Assembly: GCF_023806635.1 (NCBI RefSeq)
Contig: NZ_JAMTDQ010000064.1
Span: 1-64,000 of the forward strand
Source of the DNA: Accumulibacter sp.
GTDB taxonomy: Bacteria > Pseudomonadota > Gammaproteobacteria > Burkholderiales > Rhodocyclaceae
DNA length: 64,000 bases
Direction of reading: 5' to 3'
A program made the translations under genes and the position numbers. Under the pieces are notes generated by a model. It was not told the DNA's origin, made no database searches, and saw only the letters and a list, made by a program, of their open reading frames with translations. Of the stretch, positions 29,272-39,236 are shown piece after piece; position 1 is the stretch's first letter, and every line of letters begins with the position of its first letter.

Positions 29272-31101
29272 TCATTCGCCGCCGGCGACGAGGGCGAGCA
29301 ACTCGTCGCCGTAGCGCTGCACCTTGGCGAGACCGATCCCGGGTACCGCGAGCAGCTCCTGCGACGACGCCGGCAGCGCTGCTGCGATCTCGAACAGCGT
29401 CCGGTCGTGCAGGATCACGTAGGCGGGAACACTCTGCTCGCGGGCCTTGGCGCTGCGCCACTGGCGCAGCCTGTCCACCAGAGGGGAGTCCTGCTGCCGA
29501 TGCGGCCGCGGTGGATCGGCAGCGCCACCGACGCCACTCCTGCCGCGGGCAGCACGGCTCCCGGAAAGATCGGACCGCCGGCGCAGCATGAGCGCCGCTT
29601 CGCCGCGCAGGACAGGGCGGGCGCCGTCGGTCAGCTTGAGCGCTCCGTAGGCCGCGGCATCGGCTTCGAGGACGCCGGCGGCGAGCAGCTGTCGCAAGAC
29701 GGAACGCCAGCCCATCTCGTCGAGTTCGCTGCCGACACCGAAGGTCGGCAGGCGATCATGACCGAACTGCCGCACCTTGTCGGTGCTCTTGCCGCGCAGA
29801 ACGTCGATCAGGTGGCCGGCACCGAAGCGCTGGCCGGTACGCAACGCAGCCGAAAGGACCTTTTGCGCCGCAACCGTGCCATCCCACACCTGCGGCGGAT
29901 CGAGACAGACGTCGCAGTTGCCGCAGGGCAGCGCGTCCTCCCCAAAGTAGTTGAGCAGGATGACGCGGCGGCAGGTCGCCGATTCGCAGTAAGCGAGCAT
30001 GCTGTCGAGCTTCTGTCTTTCGACCCTCTTCTGCTCGATCGGCGCCGCCGAATCCTCGATCATCTGGCGGTGGATCACGACATCGTTCAGGCCGTAGGTC
30101 ATCCACGCCTCGGCGGGATCACCGTCACGTCCGGCGCGACCGGTTTCCTGATAATAGGCCTCGAGGCTCTTCGGCAGGTCGAGATGGGCGACGAAACGGA
30201 CATCCGGCTTGTCGATGCCCATGCCGAAAGCGATCGTCGCCACCATCACGACGCCCTCTTCGCGCAGGAAATTCTGCTGGTGCCGCTGCCGGTCACCGGC
30301 GCCGAGACCGGCGTGATACGGCAGGGCACGGATCCCCTGCGCCAGCAGCCAGGATGCCGTCTCGTCGACCTTGCGCCGCGACAGGCAGTAGACGATTCCC
30401 GCCTCGCCCCGATGCTGGCCGAGGAAGCTCAGCAACTGCCTGCGTGGATTGTCGCGCTCGACGATCTGGTAGCGAATGTTCGGGCGGTCGAAGCTCGCCA
30501 CGAACAGGCGTGCCCGCTCGAGATGCAGGCGGGTGATGATTTCCTGCCGGGTCAGCTGATCGGCCGTCGCCGTCAGCGCGATGCGCGGCACCCCCGGGAA
30601 GCGCTGATGCAGCTCGCCGAGCTGGATGTACTCCGGGCGAAAGTCATGTCCCCATTGCGACACGCAGTGCGCCTCGTCGATGGCGAACAGGGCGACCCGC
30701 TGCCGCGCGACCAGTTCCGCGAGGATGCCGAGGAAGCGCTCGCCGAGCAGCCGCTCGGGAGCGACGTAGACCAGATCGAGTTCACCGGCCGTCAGCTGGC
30801 GCTCGGTGTCAACCAGCGCACGGAAGTCGAGCGACGAGTTGATGAAGGCTGCGTTGACGCCAACCTGGCGCAACGCCCCGACCTGGTCCTGCATGAGCGC
30901 GATCAGCGGCGAGACGACGACACCGACGCCGCTGCGCAGCAGCGCCGGGATCTGGTAACAGAGCGACTTGCCGCCACCGGTCGGCATCAGTACCAGCGCG
31001 TCGCCACCGGCAACGAGCTGGTCGACCACTTCCTCCTGCTGTCCGCGGAAGGACGGATAGCCGAAGACCCGCGACAGAATCTCATGCGCCGCGGCACTCA
31101 T
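29272..31101 (-). CDS. recQ: ATP-dependent DNA helicase RecQ
   Basis: RecQ, 609 residues, is a 3'-5' DNA helicase of recombination and repair. Walker A is PTGGGKS (40-46), with DEAH in [18 protein letters not shown] and SF2 motif VI as [10 protein letters not shown]. The RQC zinc site carries C-x6-C and CGNCDVC. The HRDC domain at the end contains [17 protein letters not shown] chose the ATG at 31101; an in-frame start 14 codons upstream is less likely. About 30 residues between RQC and HRDC form an Arg/Ser/Gly linker. Confidence 0.95.
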   Translation of the reverse strand: MSAAAHEILSRVFGYPSFRGQQEEVVDQLVAGGDALVLMPTGGGKSLCYQIPALLRSGVGVVVSPLIALMQDQVGALRQVGVNAAFINSSLDFRALVDTERQLTAGELDLVYVAPERLLGERFLGILAELVARQRVALFAIDEAHCVSQWGHDFRPEYIQLGELHQRFPGVPRIALTATADQLTRQEIITRLHLERARLFVASFDRPNIRYQIVERDNPRRQLLSFLGQHRGEAGIVYCLSRRKVDETASWLLAQGIRALPYHAGLGAGDRQRHQQNFLREEGVVMVATIAFGMGIDKPDVRFVAHLDLPKSLEAYYQETGRAGRDGDPAEAWMTYGLNDVVIHRQMIEDSAAPIEQKRVERQKLDSMLAYCESATCRRVILLNYFGEDALPCGNCDVCLDPPQVWDGTVAAQKVLSAALRTGQRFGAGHLIDVLRGKSTDKVRQFGHDRLPTFGVGSELDEMGWRSVLRQLLAAGVLEADAAAYGALKLTDGARPVLRGEAALMLRRRSDLSGSRAARGRSGVGGAADPPRPHRQQDSPLVDRLRQWRSAKAREQSVPAYVILHDRTLFEIAAALPASSQELLAVPGIGLAKVQRYGDELLALVAGGE

Positions 31102-31181
31102 CGTCCCGCTACCTGCCGCGACCGGTGGCGAGACGGCAGGCATTGCCAGCCGCCAGGGCGCGTGACAGCCATCTGGCGGGA

Positions 31182-31199
31182 ACGCGGCTGAGGCCGCGT
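31182..31199 (-). terminator. Hairpin between lpxH and recQ
   Basis: A perfect 7-base stem, ACGCGGC with GCCGCGT, and a TGAG loop lie 12 bases downstream of the lpxH stop and before recQ. There is no T-run, so it is only a possible terminator. Confidence 0.35.
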
Positions 31200-31210
31200 C
31201 ATGCTGCGCG

Positions 31211-31948
31211 TCAGTTCAGGCACTCGCGAGTCAGGCGCTCGCCATTCCAGCACAGGCATTCGCCACGGTTCGCGTGCCAATCGGCCAACACCCAGCGCTG
31301 GACGTGGATGCCATCGACGAGGTGATCGTGTACCGCCGGACGATGCGTGTGGCCGTGGATCAGTCCGACGTAGCCGTGGGCGCGCAGGAAGTCATCGGTC
31401 TCGACCGGATTGACATCCATCAGGTACTGCGCCTTGTCTCGCTTGGCCGTCTCGCTCTGCTGCCGCAAAGCCGCGGCGACCGCCTTGCGCTCGCTCAGCG
31501 GACGGGCAAGGAAGGCCTGCTGCCAGTCGGGACGGCGAACCAGTGCGCGAAACGACTGGTACTCGCGGTCATCCGAACACAGGGCGTCACCATGCGCCAG
31601 GACGAACTCACCGCCGGGCAGCGCCAGCAGCCACGGATCGGGCAACAGGCGGGCGCCGCTGGCAGCGGCAAAACGCTCGCCGAGCAGGAAATCGCGATTG
31701 CCGTGCATCACCGCCAGCCCGACTCCGGCGGCGACCAGCTCATGCAGGGCGGCGACAACCTCGACGGCCAGACCGTCGGCGGGGTCGTCCAGGCAGTCGT
31801 CGCCCGGCCATGCCTCGAAGAGGTCGCCGAGGATGAACAGGCTCTCCGCCGCCCGCGCCCGCCCGCGCAGGAAGTCGAGAAAAATCCGCGTCACCTCCGG
31901 CTCCTGGGGCGCCAGGTGCAGGTCGGATATGAACAGGGTCGGTCGCAC
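31211..31948 (-). CDS. lpxH: UDP-2,3-diacylglucosamine diphosphatase LpxH
   Basis: LpxH, 245 residues, hydrolyses UDP-2,3-diacylglucosamine to lipid X in lipid A synthesis on the cytoplasmic face of the inner membrane. Metallophosphoesterase motifs are complete: SDLHL (8-12), GDLFE, GNRDFL, AHGDAL and GHTHRP. The length is standard. It is the last gene of ppiA-ppiB-lpxH, 34 bases after ppiB, and confirms a Gram-negative cell envelope. Confidence 0.94.
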   Translation of the reverse strand: MRPTLFISDLHLAPQEPEVTRIFLDFLRGRARAAESLFILGDLFEAWPGDDCLDDPADGLAVEVVAALHELVAAGVGLAVMHGNRDFLLGERFAAASGARLLPDPWLLALPGGEFVLAHGDALCSDDREYQSFRALVRRPDWQQAFLARPLSERKAVAAALRQQSETAKRDKAQYLMDVNPVETDDFLRAHGYVGLIHGHTHRPAVHDHLVDGIHVQRWVLADWHANRGECLCWNGERLTRECLN

Positions 31949-31982
31949 GCGTTACCTGCTGCGCTCGTCTACGGACGCGGCA

Positions 31983-32474
31983 TCAGCAGACTTCCGCCCG
32001 CTCGATCAACACGTCCTCGACCGGCACGTCCGAATGAAAACCCGAGGTTGCGGTGCGCACGGCCTTGATCCGGTCGACCACCTCGCGCCCCTCGACCACC
32101 TTGCCGAAGACGCAGTAGCCCCAGCCCTGCGCATTGGGTGCACGGAAGTTGAGGAAGTCGTTGTTGACGACGTTGATGAAGAACTGCGCCGTCGCCGAGT
32201 GCGGCTCCGCGGTGCGTGCCATCGCCACCGTGTAGGCCTCGTTCTTCAGCCCGTTGTCGGCCTCGTTGCGGATCGGCGGCCGGCAGGGCTTCTGCTTCAT
32301 GCCCGGCGCGAAACCGCCGCCCTGCACCATGAAGCCCGGGATCACGCGGTGGAAGACGGTGTTGTCGTAGTGGCCGGCGGCAACGTAGTCGATGAAGTTC
32401 TGCGCCGACAGCGGCGCCTTGTCGGCGTCGACCTCGATGGCGATGACGCCCAGGCTGGTATGGAGCTTGATCAT
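31983..32474 (-). CDS. ppiB: Cytoplasmic peptidyl-prolyl isomerase B (cyclophilin)
   Basis: This is a single-domain cyclophilin of 163 residues with no signal peptide, isomerising Xaa-Pro bonds in the cytoplasm. The core motifs are FHRVIPGFMVQGGGF, with the catalytic Arg in FHRV, then TAQFFINVV and VFGKVVEGREVVD. The ATG overlaps the ppiA stop by four bases (ATGA), so both isomerases are translationally coupled. Confidence 0.94.
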   Translation of the reverse strand: MIKLHTSLGVIAIEVDADKAPLSAQNFIDYVAAGHYDNTVFHRVIPGFMVQGGGFAPGMKQKPCRPPIRNEADNGLKNEAYTVAMARTAEPHSATAQFFINVVNNDFLNFRAPNAQGWGYCVFGKVVEGREVVDRIKAVRTATSGFHSDVPVEDVLIERAEVC

Positions 32475-33040
32475 GGTTTGCCTTTCTCGGAGAGGATCCT
32501 GACCGACTGGATGGTGACCGGCTCAAGAGGAACGTTCTGATGCATCGCGCGGTTGCCCGTCGCCACGCCGGCGATCCGGTCCACCACTTCGATACCCTGC
32601 GTGACGCGGCCAAAGACCGTGTAGCCCCAGCCATCGGGCGACGGATGGTTGAGCGACGCGTTGTCGCGATGATTGATGAAGAACTGCGCACTCGCCGAAT
32701 GCGGATCGGCGGTACGCGCCATGGCGATCGTCCCGCGGTCGTTCCTGAGCCCGTTCTTCGCCTCATTCTCCACCCGCCGCGGCGCCGGCTTCTGTTCCAT
32801 CTCGACCGTGAAACCGCCGCCCTGGATCATGAAGCCAGGAATCACGCGGTGAAAGACGGTGCCGTTGTAGAAGCCCTCATTGACGTACTGGAGGAAGTTG
32901 CGCACGGTCTTCGGCGCTTTCTCGGAATCGAGTTCGATGACGATGCGCCCCATGCTCGTCTGCATCTCGACGCTGGGCGCCGCCACGGCCACGACCGACA
33001 ACAGGGCGCCGGCAAGCGCGAGAAGGATCTTTCTCAACAT
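32471..33040 (-). CDS. ppiA: Periplasmic peptidyl-prolyl isomerase (cyclophilin)
   Basis: The protein has 189 residues, a cyclophilin with a Sec signal peptide (MLRKILLALAGALLSVVAVAA), so it is a periplasmic folding catalyst. It is closely related to its neighbour PpiB, sharing FHRVIPGFMIQGGGF and SAQFFINHRDN. The ATG at 33040 is chosen because the signal peptide begins there; 31 upstream codons in frame are not protein-like. It follows the TPR gene on the same strand. Confidence 0.92.
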   Translation of the reverse strand: MLRKILLALAGALLSVVAVAAPSVEMQTSMGRIVIELDSEKAPKTVRNFLQYVNEGFYNGTVFHRVIPGFMIQGGGFTVEMEQKPAPRRVENEAKNGLRNDRGTIAMARTADPHSASAQFFINHRDNASLNHPSPDGWGYTVFGRVTQGIEVVDRIAGVATGNRAMHQNVPLEPVTIQSVRILSEKGKP

Positions 33041-33180
33041 CGGGCTACTCCTTGGCAAGCAATTCCCGGCGGGCGGGCGAAAGGTGGCGGCAGGCAGCGG
33101 CCAGCCAACAGCCGTCGCCGCGACGGGCGGCAACGAAATGGCCGGATGCGGTGCCGGATGGCCGGTGCGGCACTCCGCGA

Positions 33181-34134
33181 TCAGCCGACACGTTCCTCCT
33201 GGATCAACCAGCGGCCACCGGACCTGACGAGGACCAGCGTCTTGGCCACCGTCGAGGTGAGCGCCGGCGAAGTGAAGGTCTGCCGGAAACGTACGGTGGC
33301 CTTGCCATCAGCGAAAGAGACGCGGATGTCGTCGACCTCGACGAGCAGGCGGCCGGGCTTGCGCATCGGCCGCAGGCGCCCCTCCTCCCAAGTCTTGCGC
33401 GTCATGCCGCGCGGCGGGCGGAAGTCGGTGGCATAGTGGGCGAAGTACGCCTTCGCGTCCTTGCGCGACCAGGCCCTGGCCCAGCCCTCGATCATCTTCG
33501 CCACTTCCTTCTCGTCCGCAGTAACAGCCGCGACGGACGCCCTGTCGGCCACGCCGGCAGCCGGCGAATCCGGGGCCGCAGCCAGCCGCGCAGTGCTCGC
33601 GCCGGCATCGCCCAGGCCACCGCTGCCGACCTCGCGCACGCGCGACAGCTTCCGCTGCGCCGCCTTCTTCGCCGGGTCGATCTGCAGCGCCTTCTCATAG
33701 GCCTGGCCAGCCAGCCGGGCATGGATGTCATCAAGGTTCTCGTAGGCGGTGGCGTAGGTCGGCTGGATCCGGATCGCCATTTCGAGCGCCGTCCGCGCCT
33801 TGTCGTACTGTTTCTGCTGCGCGTAGAGAACGGCCAGGTTGTTGTACGGCTCGGGCAGTTCCGGATAGTCCTCGATCAGCTTGCTGAAGACGGTCATGGC
33901 ATCGGCGGGACGACCCATCTCGACGAGGATCAGGCCCTTGCTGAAGCGTCCGCGCGCATCCGCCGGATTGCTCGCCAGGTGCTCCTCGATCATTTCGAGC
34001 GCCGCCGCCGCCTGGCCCTGCTTGAGCAGCCGCTGGGCATCGGCGAGGTTGTCGGCAAACGCCACGGACGCCGCCCCGCCGAGCACCCAGACGAGGAGCG
34101 CGCAGCGGAGGGCTGGCAAGGGGCTGGCAAGCAT
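33181..34134 (-). CDS. Periplasmic TPR protein with NTF2-like C-terminal domain
   Basis: The protein has 317 residues. A signal peptide ending near SVAFA is followed by three to four tetratricopeptide repeats (around [22 protein letters not shown], then [21 protein letters not shown]). A 50-residue linker follows, then a C-terminal domain starting at [21 protein letters not shown]. That domain resembles the NTF2-like fold of L,D-transpeptidase Cds6 proteins. It is likely a periplasmic scaffold. It is divergent from cysS, the usual betaproteobacterial arrangement. Confidence 0.82.
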   Translation of the reverse strand: MLASPLPALRCALLVWVLGGAASVAFADNLADAQRLLKQGQAAAALEMIEEHLASNPADARGRFSKGLILVEMGRPADAMTVFSKLIEDYPELPEPYNNLAVLYAQQKQYDKARTALEMAIRIQPTYATAYENLDDIHARLAGQAYEKALQIDPAKKAAQRKLSRVREVGSGGLGDAGASTARLAAAPDSPAAGVADRASVAAVTADEKEVAKMIEGWARAWSRKDAKAYFAHYATDFRPPRGMTRKTWEEGRLRPMRKPGRLLVEVDDIRVSFADGKATVRFRQTFTSPALTSTVAKTLVLVRSGGRWLIQEERVG

Positions 34135-34270
34135 CGGTGTGGTATACTGGGCCACGCGCGGTCGGAGGGCAGCAGGAACAGGAAAGCGGCCGATTCTAGC
34201 AAGAACTCCCGCCAAACCAAAATCCTCCGCCGCTGGCAGCCGCTCACGGCACGTTCCCGCAGACCCGAAG

Positions 34271-35647
34271 ATGCTGAAGATCTACAACTCGCTGACCAGA
34301 GACAAGCAGGAATTCGTCCCCATCGTACCCGGCGAGGTACGGATGTACGTTTGCGGCATGACCGTCTATGACTACTGTCATCTCGGTCACGCGCGCGTCC
34401 TGGTGGTCTTCGACATCGTCCAGCGCTGGTTGCGGGCGAGCGGACTGAAGGTCTGCTACGTGCGCAACATCACCGACATCGACGACAAGATCATCCGCCG
34501 CGCAGCGGAGAACGGCGAGACCATCGGCGAGCTGACCGCGCGCTTCATCCGCTGCATGGATGAGGATGCGGCGGCGCTCGGCGTCGCCAGGCCGGACCAT
34601 GAACCGCGCGCGACCGACTACGTGCCGCAGATGCTGCGCCTGATCCGGCGGCTCGAGGAGAATGGCCTCGCCTATCGTGCGGCGGCCGGCGACGTCAATT
34701 TCTCGGTGCGTCGCTTTCCCGGTTACGGCAAGCTCTCGGGCAAGTCACTCGACGACCTGCGGGCTGGCGAGCGCGTCGACATCGACAGCGCAAAGGAAGA
34801 CCCGCTCGACTTCGTGCTCTGGAAAAGTGCCCGGGAAGGTGAACCGTCGTGGGCTTCGCCCTGGGGAGACGGCCGTCCGGGCTGGCACATCGAGTGCTCG
34901 GCGATGAGTTCGGAGCTGCTCGGAGCGCACTTCGACATTCACGGTGGCGGGCAGGATCTGCAGTTCCCGCATCACGAGAACGAGATCGCCCAGTCCGAGG
35001 GTGCGCACGGCTGCCGCTTCGTCAACTACTGGATGCACAACGGCTTCGTCCGTGTCGATGAGGAAAAGATGTCGAAGTCGCTCGGCAACTTCTTCACCAT
35101 CCGCGAAATACTGCGCCGGTACGACGCCGAAGTGCTGCGCTTCTTCATCCTGCGGGCACACTATCGCAGCCCGCTGAACTACTCCGACGCCCACCTCGAC
35201 GATGCCCGGCACGCGTTGACCAGGCTCTATACCGCACTGAAGGCGCTACCTGTGGCAGCGGCGGCGGAAGTGGACTGGAGCGAGCCGCACGCAGCGCGTT
35301 TCGCGGCGGCAATGAACGACGACTTCAACACGCCGGAAGCCTGCGCCGTGCTCTTCGACCTCGCAGCCGAAGTGAATCGCAGCCAGTCGGCGCCGCTCGC
35401 CTGCCAGTTGCGCGCACTGGCCGGACTGCTCGGACTGCTCGGCCGTGAACCGCAGGACTTCCTGCAGGCATCGCCGGCGCGCGATGGCGAGACGACGGCC
35501 GAGACGATCGAAGCGCTGATCGCCGAACGGGCTGCCGCCAAGAAGCGTCGCGATTTCACTGAAGCGGATCGCATCCGCTCCGGACTGCTGGCCGCCGGAG
35601 TCATCCTCGAGGACAGCGCCAACGGAACGAGCTGGCGTCGCGCCTGA
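34271..35647 (+). CDS. cysS: Cysteinyl-tRNA synthetase
   Basis: CysS, 458 residues, charges tRNA-Cys. The class I signatures are HLGH (37-40) and KMSKS near residue 266. Zinc ligands include Cys28 (VCGMTVYD), the Cys of GWHIECSAM, and FPHHENE. The length matches the E. coli enzyme. The ATG at 34271 is the family start. The frame is open far upstream on this strand, but that part overlaps the TPR gene and is a shadow. Confidence 0.96.
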   Translation: MLKIYNSLTRDKQEFVPIVPGEVRMYVCGMTVYDYCHLGHARVLVVFDIVQRWLRASGLKVCYVRNITDIDDKIIRRAAENGETIGELTARFIRCMDEDAAALGVARPDHEPRATDYVPQMLRLIRRLEENGLAYRAAAGDVNFSVRRFPGYGKLSGKSLDDLRAGERVDIDSAKEDPLDFVLWKSAREGEPSWASPWGDGRPGWHIECSAMSSELLGAHFDIHGGGQDLQFPHHENEIAQSEGAHGCRFVNYWMHNGFVRVDEEKMSKSLGNFFTIREILRRYDAEVLRFFILRAHYRSPLNYSDAHLDDARHALTRLYTALKALPVAAAAEVDWSEPHAARFAAAMNDDFNTPEACAVLFDLAAEVNRSQSAPLACQLRALAGLLGLLGREPQDFLQASPARDGETTAETIEALIAERAAAKKRRDFTEADRIRSGLLAAGVILEDSANGTSWRRA

Positions 35648-35677
35648 GCCCGGGCCGGTGCGGCAGACGCCCGGCTT

Positions 35678-36165
35678 TCAGAGATCGACCAGCCGCGCCC
35701 GCCGGCTCGAGAGGCCGTCCTGCTCGCCAGCCGCCTCGTCGCTCTCGGTGGCCGCAGCCATCCGGCAGTTGGTCGCCGCCCACTGGCGCAGCGTCTCCAT
35801 CTGGCGCGCCCGCGAACGCGACAGCGGGATGATTTCCCGCGCCGCGTTCAGCAGATGCGCGGTCTTCAGCGTCCGGTCCTTCTCGTCGTACGCCTCGAAG
35901 AGCGCATTGATCACCACCTCTTCGGGGTCGGCGCCGCTGAAGCCGTCGGTCGCGCGCGCCACCGCGGCGATGTCGTAGTCGGTCGGCGACCGCTGCCGGC
36001 GGGCCAGGTGGATCATCAGGATCTCGGCGCGATTGCGGGTCGTCGGCAGGTCGACGAAGAAGATCCCGTCGAGCCGGCCTTGCGCAGCAGCTCCGGCGGC
36101 AACTGCGAAATGTCGTTCGCCGTCGCCACGACGAACACCGGCTGTGTCTTCTCCTCCAACTCCAT
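35678..36165 (-). pseudogene. Frameshifted C-terminal fragment of a Ycf46-type AAA ATPase
   Basis: On the minus strand the fragment begins abruptly in the middle of the ATPase domain with [17 protein letters not shown] and [10 protein letters not shown] one-base deletion near 36078 shifts the frame, after which [19 protein letters not shown] continues the same domain through TDGFSGADPEEVV to the C-terminus at 35678. The Walker A and B part is absent. The order matches Ycf46/SpoVK-like AAA+ ATPases of about 500 residues. Both truncation and frameshift show it is dead. Confidence 0.8.
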
Positions 36166-36375
36166 ACCGAAAAGCGGTGGGAGCTACTGAAGGCATTGTG
36201 TGGAGCGGGTCCAGTATCAATTCGCCAGGCTGCGCGTCGCGTTGGCCGAGACGTGAAGGCCGTTCACGGTGATGTAACTGCTTTGCTGAACGCTGGTGTG
36301 CTCGCCCGCACAGAGGACGGCCAGATCGTCTTCCCGTTTGAGGCCGTGAAGGTCCAGTTTCTGTTGCAGGCCGCA
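36166..36375 (+). pseudogene. Beheaded HTH antitoxin-like regulator
   Basis: From 36166 the plus strand encodes [10 protein letters not shown], then GPVSIRQAARRVGRDVKAVHG and GVLARTEDGQIVFPFEAV, the C-terminal two-thirds of a winged-helix regulator commonly paired with RelE-like toxins. The N-terminal part is missing: homology starts exactly where the AAA fragment on the other strand ends. After LLQAA at 36375, where homologues stop, the frame reads through to 36615 into non-homologous sequence. No toxin gene is present. Confidence 0.7.
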
Positions 36376-36583
36376 TGGAGCGGGCTCAACGCCAACCACG
36401 TTCCGCTGCACTCAGCGCTCGAACGGGGCCCTTTCGGCAGCTTGCGTGGCTACGCCGCCCGCGCCAATCCACTTTTGAAGGACATCAACGGCAACACCGA
36501 GGCCCTGGGCATGTTCCATGGTCCTGATTCTGACGTTACCCCGTCCTGGTGTCCCACCAAGGCGGAAACTGGCACGCCGCAAG
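36376..36583. other. Read-through tail, no gene
   Basis: This is open on the plus strand as a continuation of the regulator frame, with the peptide GSLRGYAARANPLLK. Similar 'RPNPSLK' strings occur as spurious translations of intergenic repeats in many betaproteobacteria, so this is more likely a repeated element than a protein. That link is from memory. Confidence 0.35.
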
Positions 36584-37726
36584 TCAGCGCAGCACCCGTC
36601 CGCCGCTGCCGATGACCGTCAGGTCGACGAAGCGTGAACCAGCGCGCTCGGTCGGCGAAAAGCTGACCCGGTATCCGCCAAGGTCGTGGTTCTGCATGCT
36701 CTCGAGCGCGGCCACCAGCTTCTCGCGCGTCGGTTCCTTGCCCGCCTTGCGCAGCGCGTCGACCAGCACTCTGGCCATGGCGTAGGCTTCGATCCCATAG
36801 TACGAGGGCTTCGCCTGCTTGCCCAACAGGCGGTGGTACTCGCGCACCATCGGCAGGGTGTCGTTCCAGGGGTAGGGCATGACCTGCGAAATGCCGATGC
36901 CGCGCGCCTCGTCACCCAGTTCCTGCACCAGCAGATCGGCGCCCACCGGCGACAGCGTCATGAACTGCGGATTCTGCTTCGCCTTCCTCATCTCGCGCAC
37001 GAAGGCGGCGCTGGCCTTGTACAGGGTGACCATGATCACCGCCTGCGGGTTGGCCCTGGCAATGGTCTGCACGGCGCCACCGACATCCACCGAGTTGCGC
37101 TCGACCGTGGCCACCGCGACGGGCACCTGATTGTGCTTCCTGAGCGCCGCCAGGACACCCTCGAGACCGGACTTGCCGAAGCCGTCGTTCTGGTAGAAGA
37201 CGGCAATGCTCTTGAACCCGAGCGAGGCGAGCTGGTTCACGATCGCCTCGGTCTCGTCGGCGTAGCTCGCACGGACGTTGAACATGTAGCGGTTGGGCGG
37301 GTGGTCGCGCGGCGAGTGACGAAGCGAGTCGGCGCCGGAGATCGTCCCCACCAGCGGCACCCTGGCGATGCCGAAGACATCGTTCATCGCCGCCGTCGTC
37401 GGGCTCGAGCCGTAGAACGCGAGAAGCGCGAAGACCTGCTCCTGGGCGATCAGTGCCTTGGTGTTGGCGACCGTGCGCTCGGTCTCGTAGCCATCATCGA
37501 GGCTGCGCAGGTCGAGCCGCCGGCCATGCACGCCGCCGGCGTCGTTGATCTGCCGGAAATAGGCGTTGATGACCATCTTCATGTCCAGCCCGTACGGTCC
37601 GCTGGGACCGGAAAACGGCGCCGTCATGCCGATCAGGATGCTCTTGTCGGTGACGCCTACCTCGCTCGCTGCAACCGCTCCACCCCAGATCAGGGCTACC
37701 CACAACAATGCTCCGGCCAGCTTCAT
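36584..37726 (-). CDS. Branched-chain amino-acid-type ABC substrate-binding protein
   Basis: This 380-residue periplasmic binding protein of the LivJ/LivK type (Peripla_BP_6) starts with a signal peptide ending near GGAVAA. The mature start SEVGVTDKSILIGMTAPFSGP is typical, followed by ALLAFYGSSPTTAAMNDVF and AVFYQNDGFGKSGLEGV. The ATG at 37726 follows GAGGAGG at a good distance. No permease or ATPase genes are adjacent, so it is an orphan binding protein or feeds a distant transporter. The ligand cannot be told. Confidence 0.9.
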   Translation of the reverse strand: MKLAGALLWVALIWGGAVAASEVGVTDKSILIGMTAPFSGPSGPYGLDMKMVINAYFRQINDAGGVHGRRLDLRSLDDGYETERTVANTKALIAQEQVFALLAFYGSSPTTAAMNDVFGIARVPLVGTISGADSLRHSPRDHPPNRYMFNVRASYADETEAIVNQLASLGFKSIAVFYQNDGFGKSGLEGVLAALRKHNQVPVAVATVERNSVDVGGAVQTIARANPQAVIMVTLYKASAAFVREMRKAKQNPQFMTLSPVGADLLVQELGDEARGIGISQVMPYPWNDTLPMVREYHRLLGKQAKPSYYGIEAYAMARVLVDALRKAGKEPTREKLVAALESMQNHDLGGYRVSFSPTERAGSRFVDLTVIGSGGRVLR

Positions 37727-38062
37727 GCCGCCCTCCTCGCGTGACGCCCCGGGCGCCACCCAATGGCGGCGACCCCGACCACCCGCGCAGGATGGCGAAG
37801 CTTGCTGACACGGCGCTTACGCGGGTCGACCCGCTTTCTCCGGAACGGCGTCGGCGGTCGCTGCCAGTCGCGACCGTTCCGGCCAGGGAGGCCACGCTGT
37901 GGCGTGCCTGCAGGCAGCCCCGCTGTGCCAGACTAGTTGCCGCCTCGATAGGATCTGAGACGAGGGGGCGACAAGGAGAAGACCGAGATGGCGAGGTACG
38001 GACGGAGGCAAGCCCGACTTCTCCCTCGACGCCTGGGCAGGGCCTGGGGTCGGGGATGATGA
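37727..38062. other. Intergenic region with an inverted repeat
   Basis: I see no gene here. An 8-base inverted repeat, CCGGAACG at 37840-37847 and CGTTCCGG at 37875-37882, encloses a second shorter stem (GGTCGC/GCGACC). The right end adjoins the truncated ATPase remnant, so the edge of a deletion or insertion lies near 38060. Confidence 0.45.
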
Positions 38063-38545
38063 CCGGCAGTTGCCCGCTTCGTCGCCAAGGGTACAGCGCC
38101 GAATCAGCTCTTTCTACACGAAGCCATGGACCGCAACCTCGGCCTGCTGGCACCGGTTTTCCCCTGGTTCCGCGACCAGTTGATCATTTTGGAACCTGGC
38201 GCCCCGTATGTCTCGCTCGAACTGGAAGGATCGAATAGGCGCGACTTGCGTGACCATACGATCGATCTGCTCAGCCGTTCTGGCACGGGCGTCACAGGTG
38301 TCGAACTGCGCGAACAGCCACTCGCAAGCAGCCGCATGGGTGCCGAGATGACCGAGGAACTGAGCACGCTGCGCGCCGACAGAGACATTCGAAAAGCCTA
38401 TCTGGAAGGTCGCTTTTCTGGCATCCCGCACCTAGCACCGCTACGAGCGCGTGGCCGCCGCGCATCAATAGCCGCGGTCGACGGCGAGACGCAGCCTCCC
38501 AGTGATCCGGTCGCTGTGTCAGCAAAGACCAGAGGTGGCACTTGA
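38063..38545 (+). pseudogene. Internally deleted RloA-like AAA ATPase remnant
   Basis: The reading frame opens after tandem stops at 38057-38062 and reads RFVAKGTAPNQLFLHEAMDRN and WFRDQLIILEPGAPY, then DLLSRSGTGVTGVEL. This is the middle of an AAA_15-type ATPase after its Walker A part. It then jumps, within about 25 residues, to DIRKAYLEGRFSGIPHL, the motif that closes these proteins. The Walker A, Walker B and signature regions are all missing. The only ATG is at 38126. It overlaps the RloB-like gene by four bases, as in intact pairs. Confidence 0.7.
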
Positions 38546-39129
38546 TCTCCCGGCGCAGCGCTTTCAGAAGGACCAAGCGCCTGTTCGTCATTGCTGCCGA
38601 GGGCGATGCGACGGAGCCGTTGTACTTCGCCGCCTTTCAACCTGGACGTCACGGGACCTTTCGGTTGAAAGTCCTTGACAACCCAAGGCACAAGACCAGC
38701 CCGCTTGAGGTCGGCGAGCGCCTCACGGAAAACGAACGCCGGTACCAGCCCGGTCCAGACACCGAGTATTGGGTGGTCGTCGATCGCGACACTTGGAGTG
38801 AGGACGAACTCGTCGCCGCTTGGGCGCTGATCGGCAGGCAAAGAAGCCGCTACCACCTAGCACTGAGCAATCCGTGTTTCGAACTCTGGCTGTGGTTGCC
38901 TCTCTTGCCGAACCGCCCATTTGCTGACTGTCAAGACTGTTGTCGCTCTTTGGCCCGCGAATGGCCTGGATTCCGCACCAAGAGCCATTTCGACGTAGCT
39001 GCGCTCGTAACCAACGGCAACATCGCGGATGCCTGCAAGCGTGCGCGTGAGCTCGATACCGATCCGAGAACACCTTGGCCACGCGATCAGACGACACGCA
39101 TACATCATCTCGTCGAAAGCCTCCGCTGA
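38542..39129 (+). CDS. RloB-like protein
   Basis: The protein has 195 residues and matches the RloB family (PF13707), found next to RloA ATPases in restriction-modification and other defence loci. Visible motifs are FVIAAEGDATEPLYFAAF, with the conserved Glu, VVVDRDTW with the acidic D-x-D pair, and LALSNPCFELWLWLPL. The E...DxD layout resembles a Toprim-like nuclease fold (inference). It starts at TTG in a TTGA overlap with the ATPase remnant. It looks intact although its partner is broken. Confidence 0.75.
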   Translation: MISRRSAFRRTKRLFVIAAEGDATEPLYFAAFQPGRHGTFRLKVLDNPRHKTSPLEVGERLTENERRYQPGPDTEYWVVVDRDTWSEDELVAAWALIGRQRSRYHLALSNPCFELWLWLPLLPNRPFADCQDCCRSLAREWPGFRTKSHFDVAALVTNGNIADACKRARELDTDPRTPWPRDQTTRIHHLVESLR

Positions 39130-39236
39130 CGGCGGAGATCTGCGGCAGCAACCCTGCTCACGAAAGCCTCGACCACTGGCCGGCTGCAGTCCGCCGTCGA
39201 CACCCATGGCCATGGCGTCGCCGCCGCTGGCTTCGA

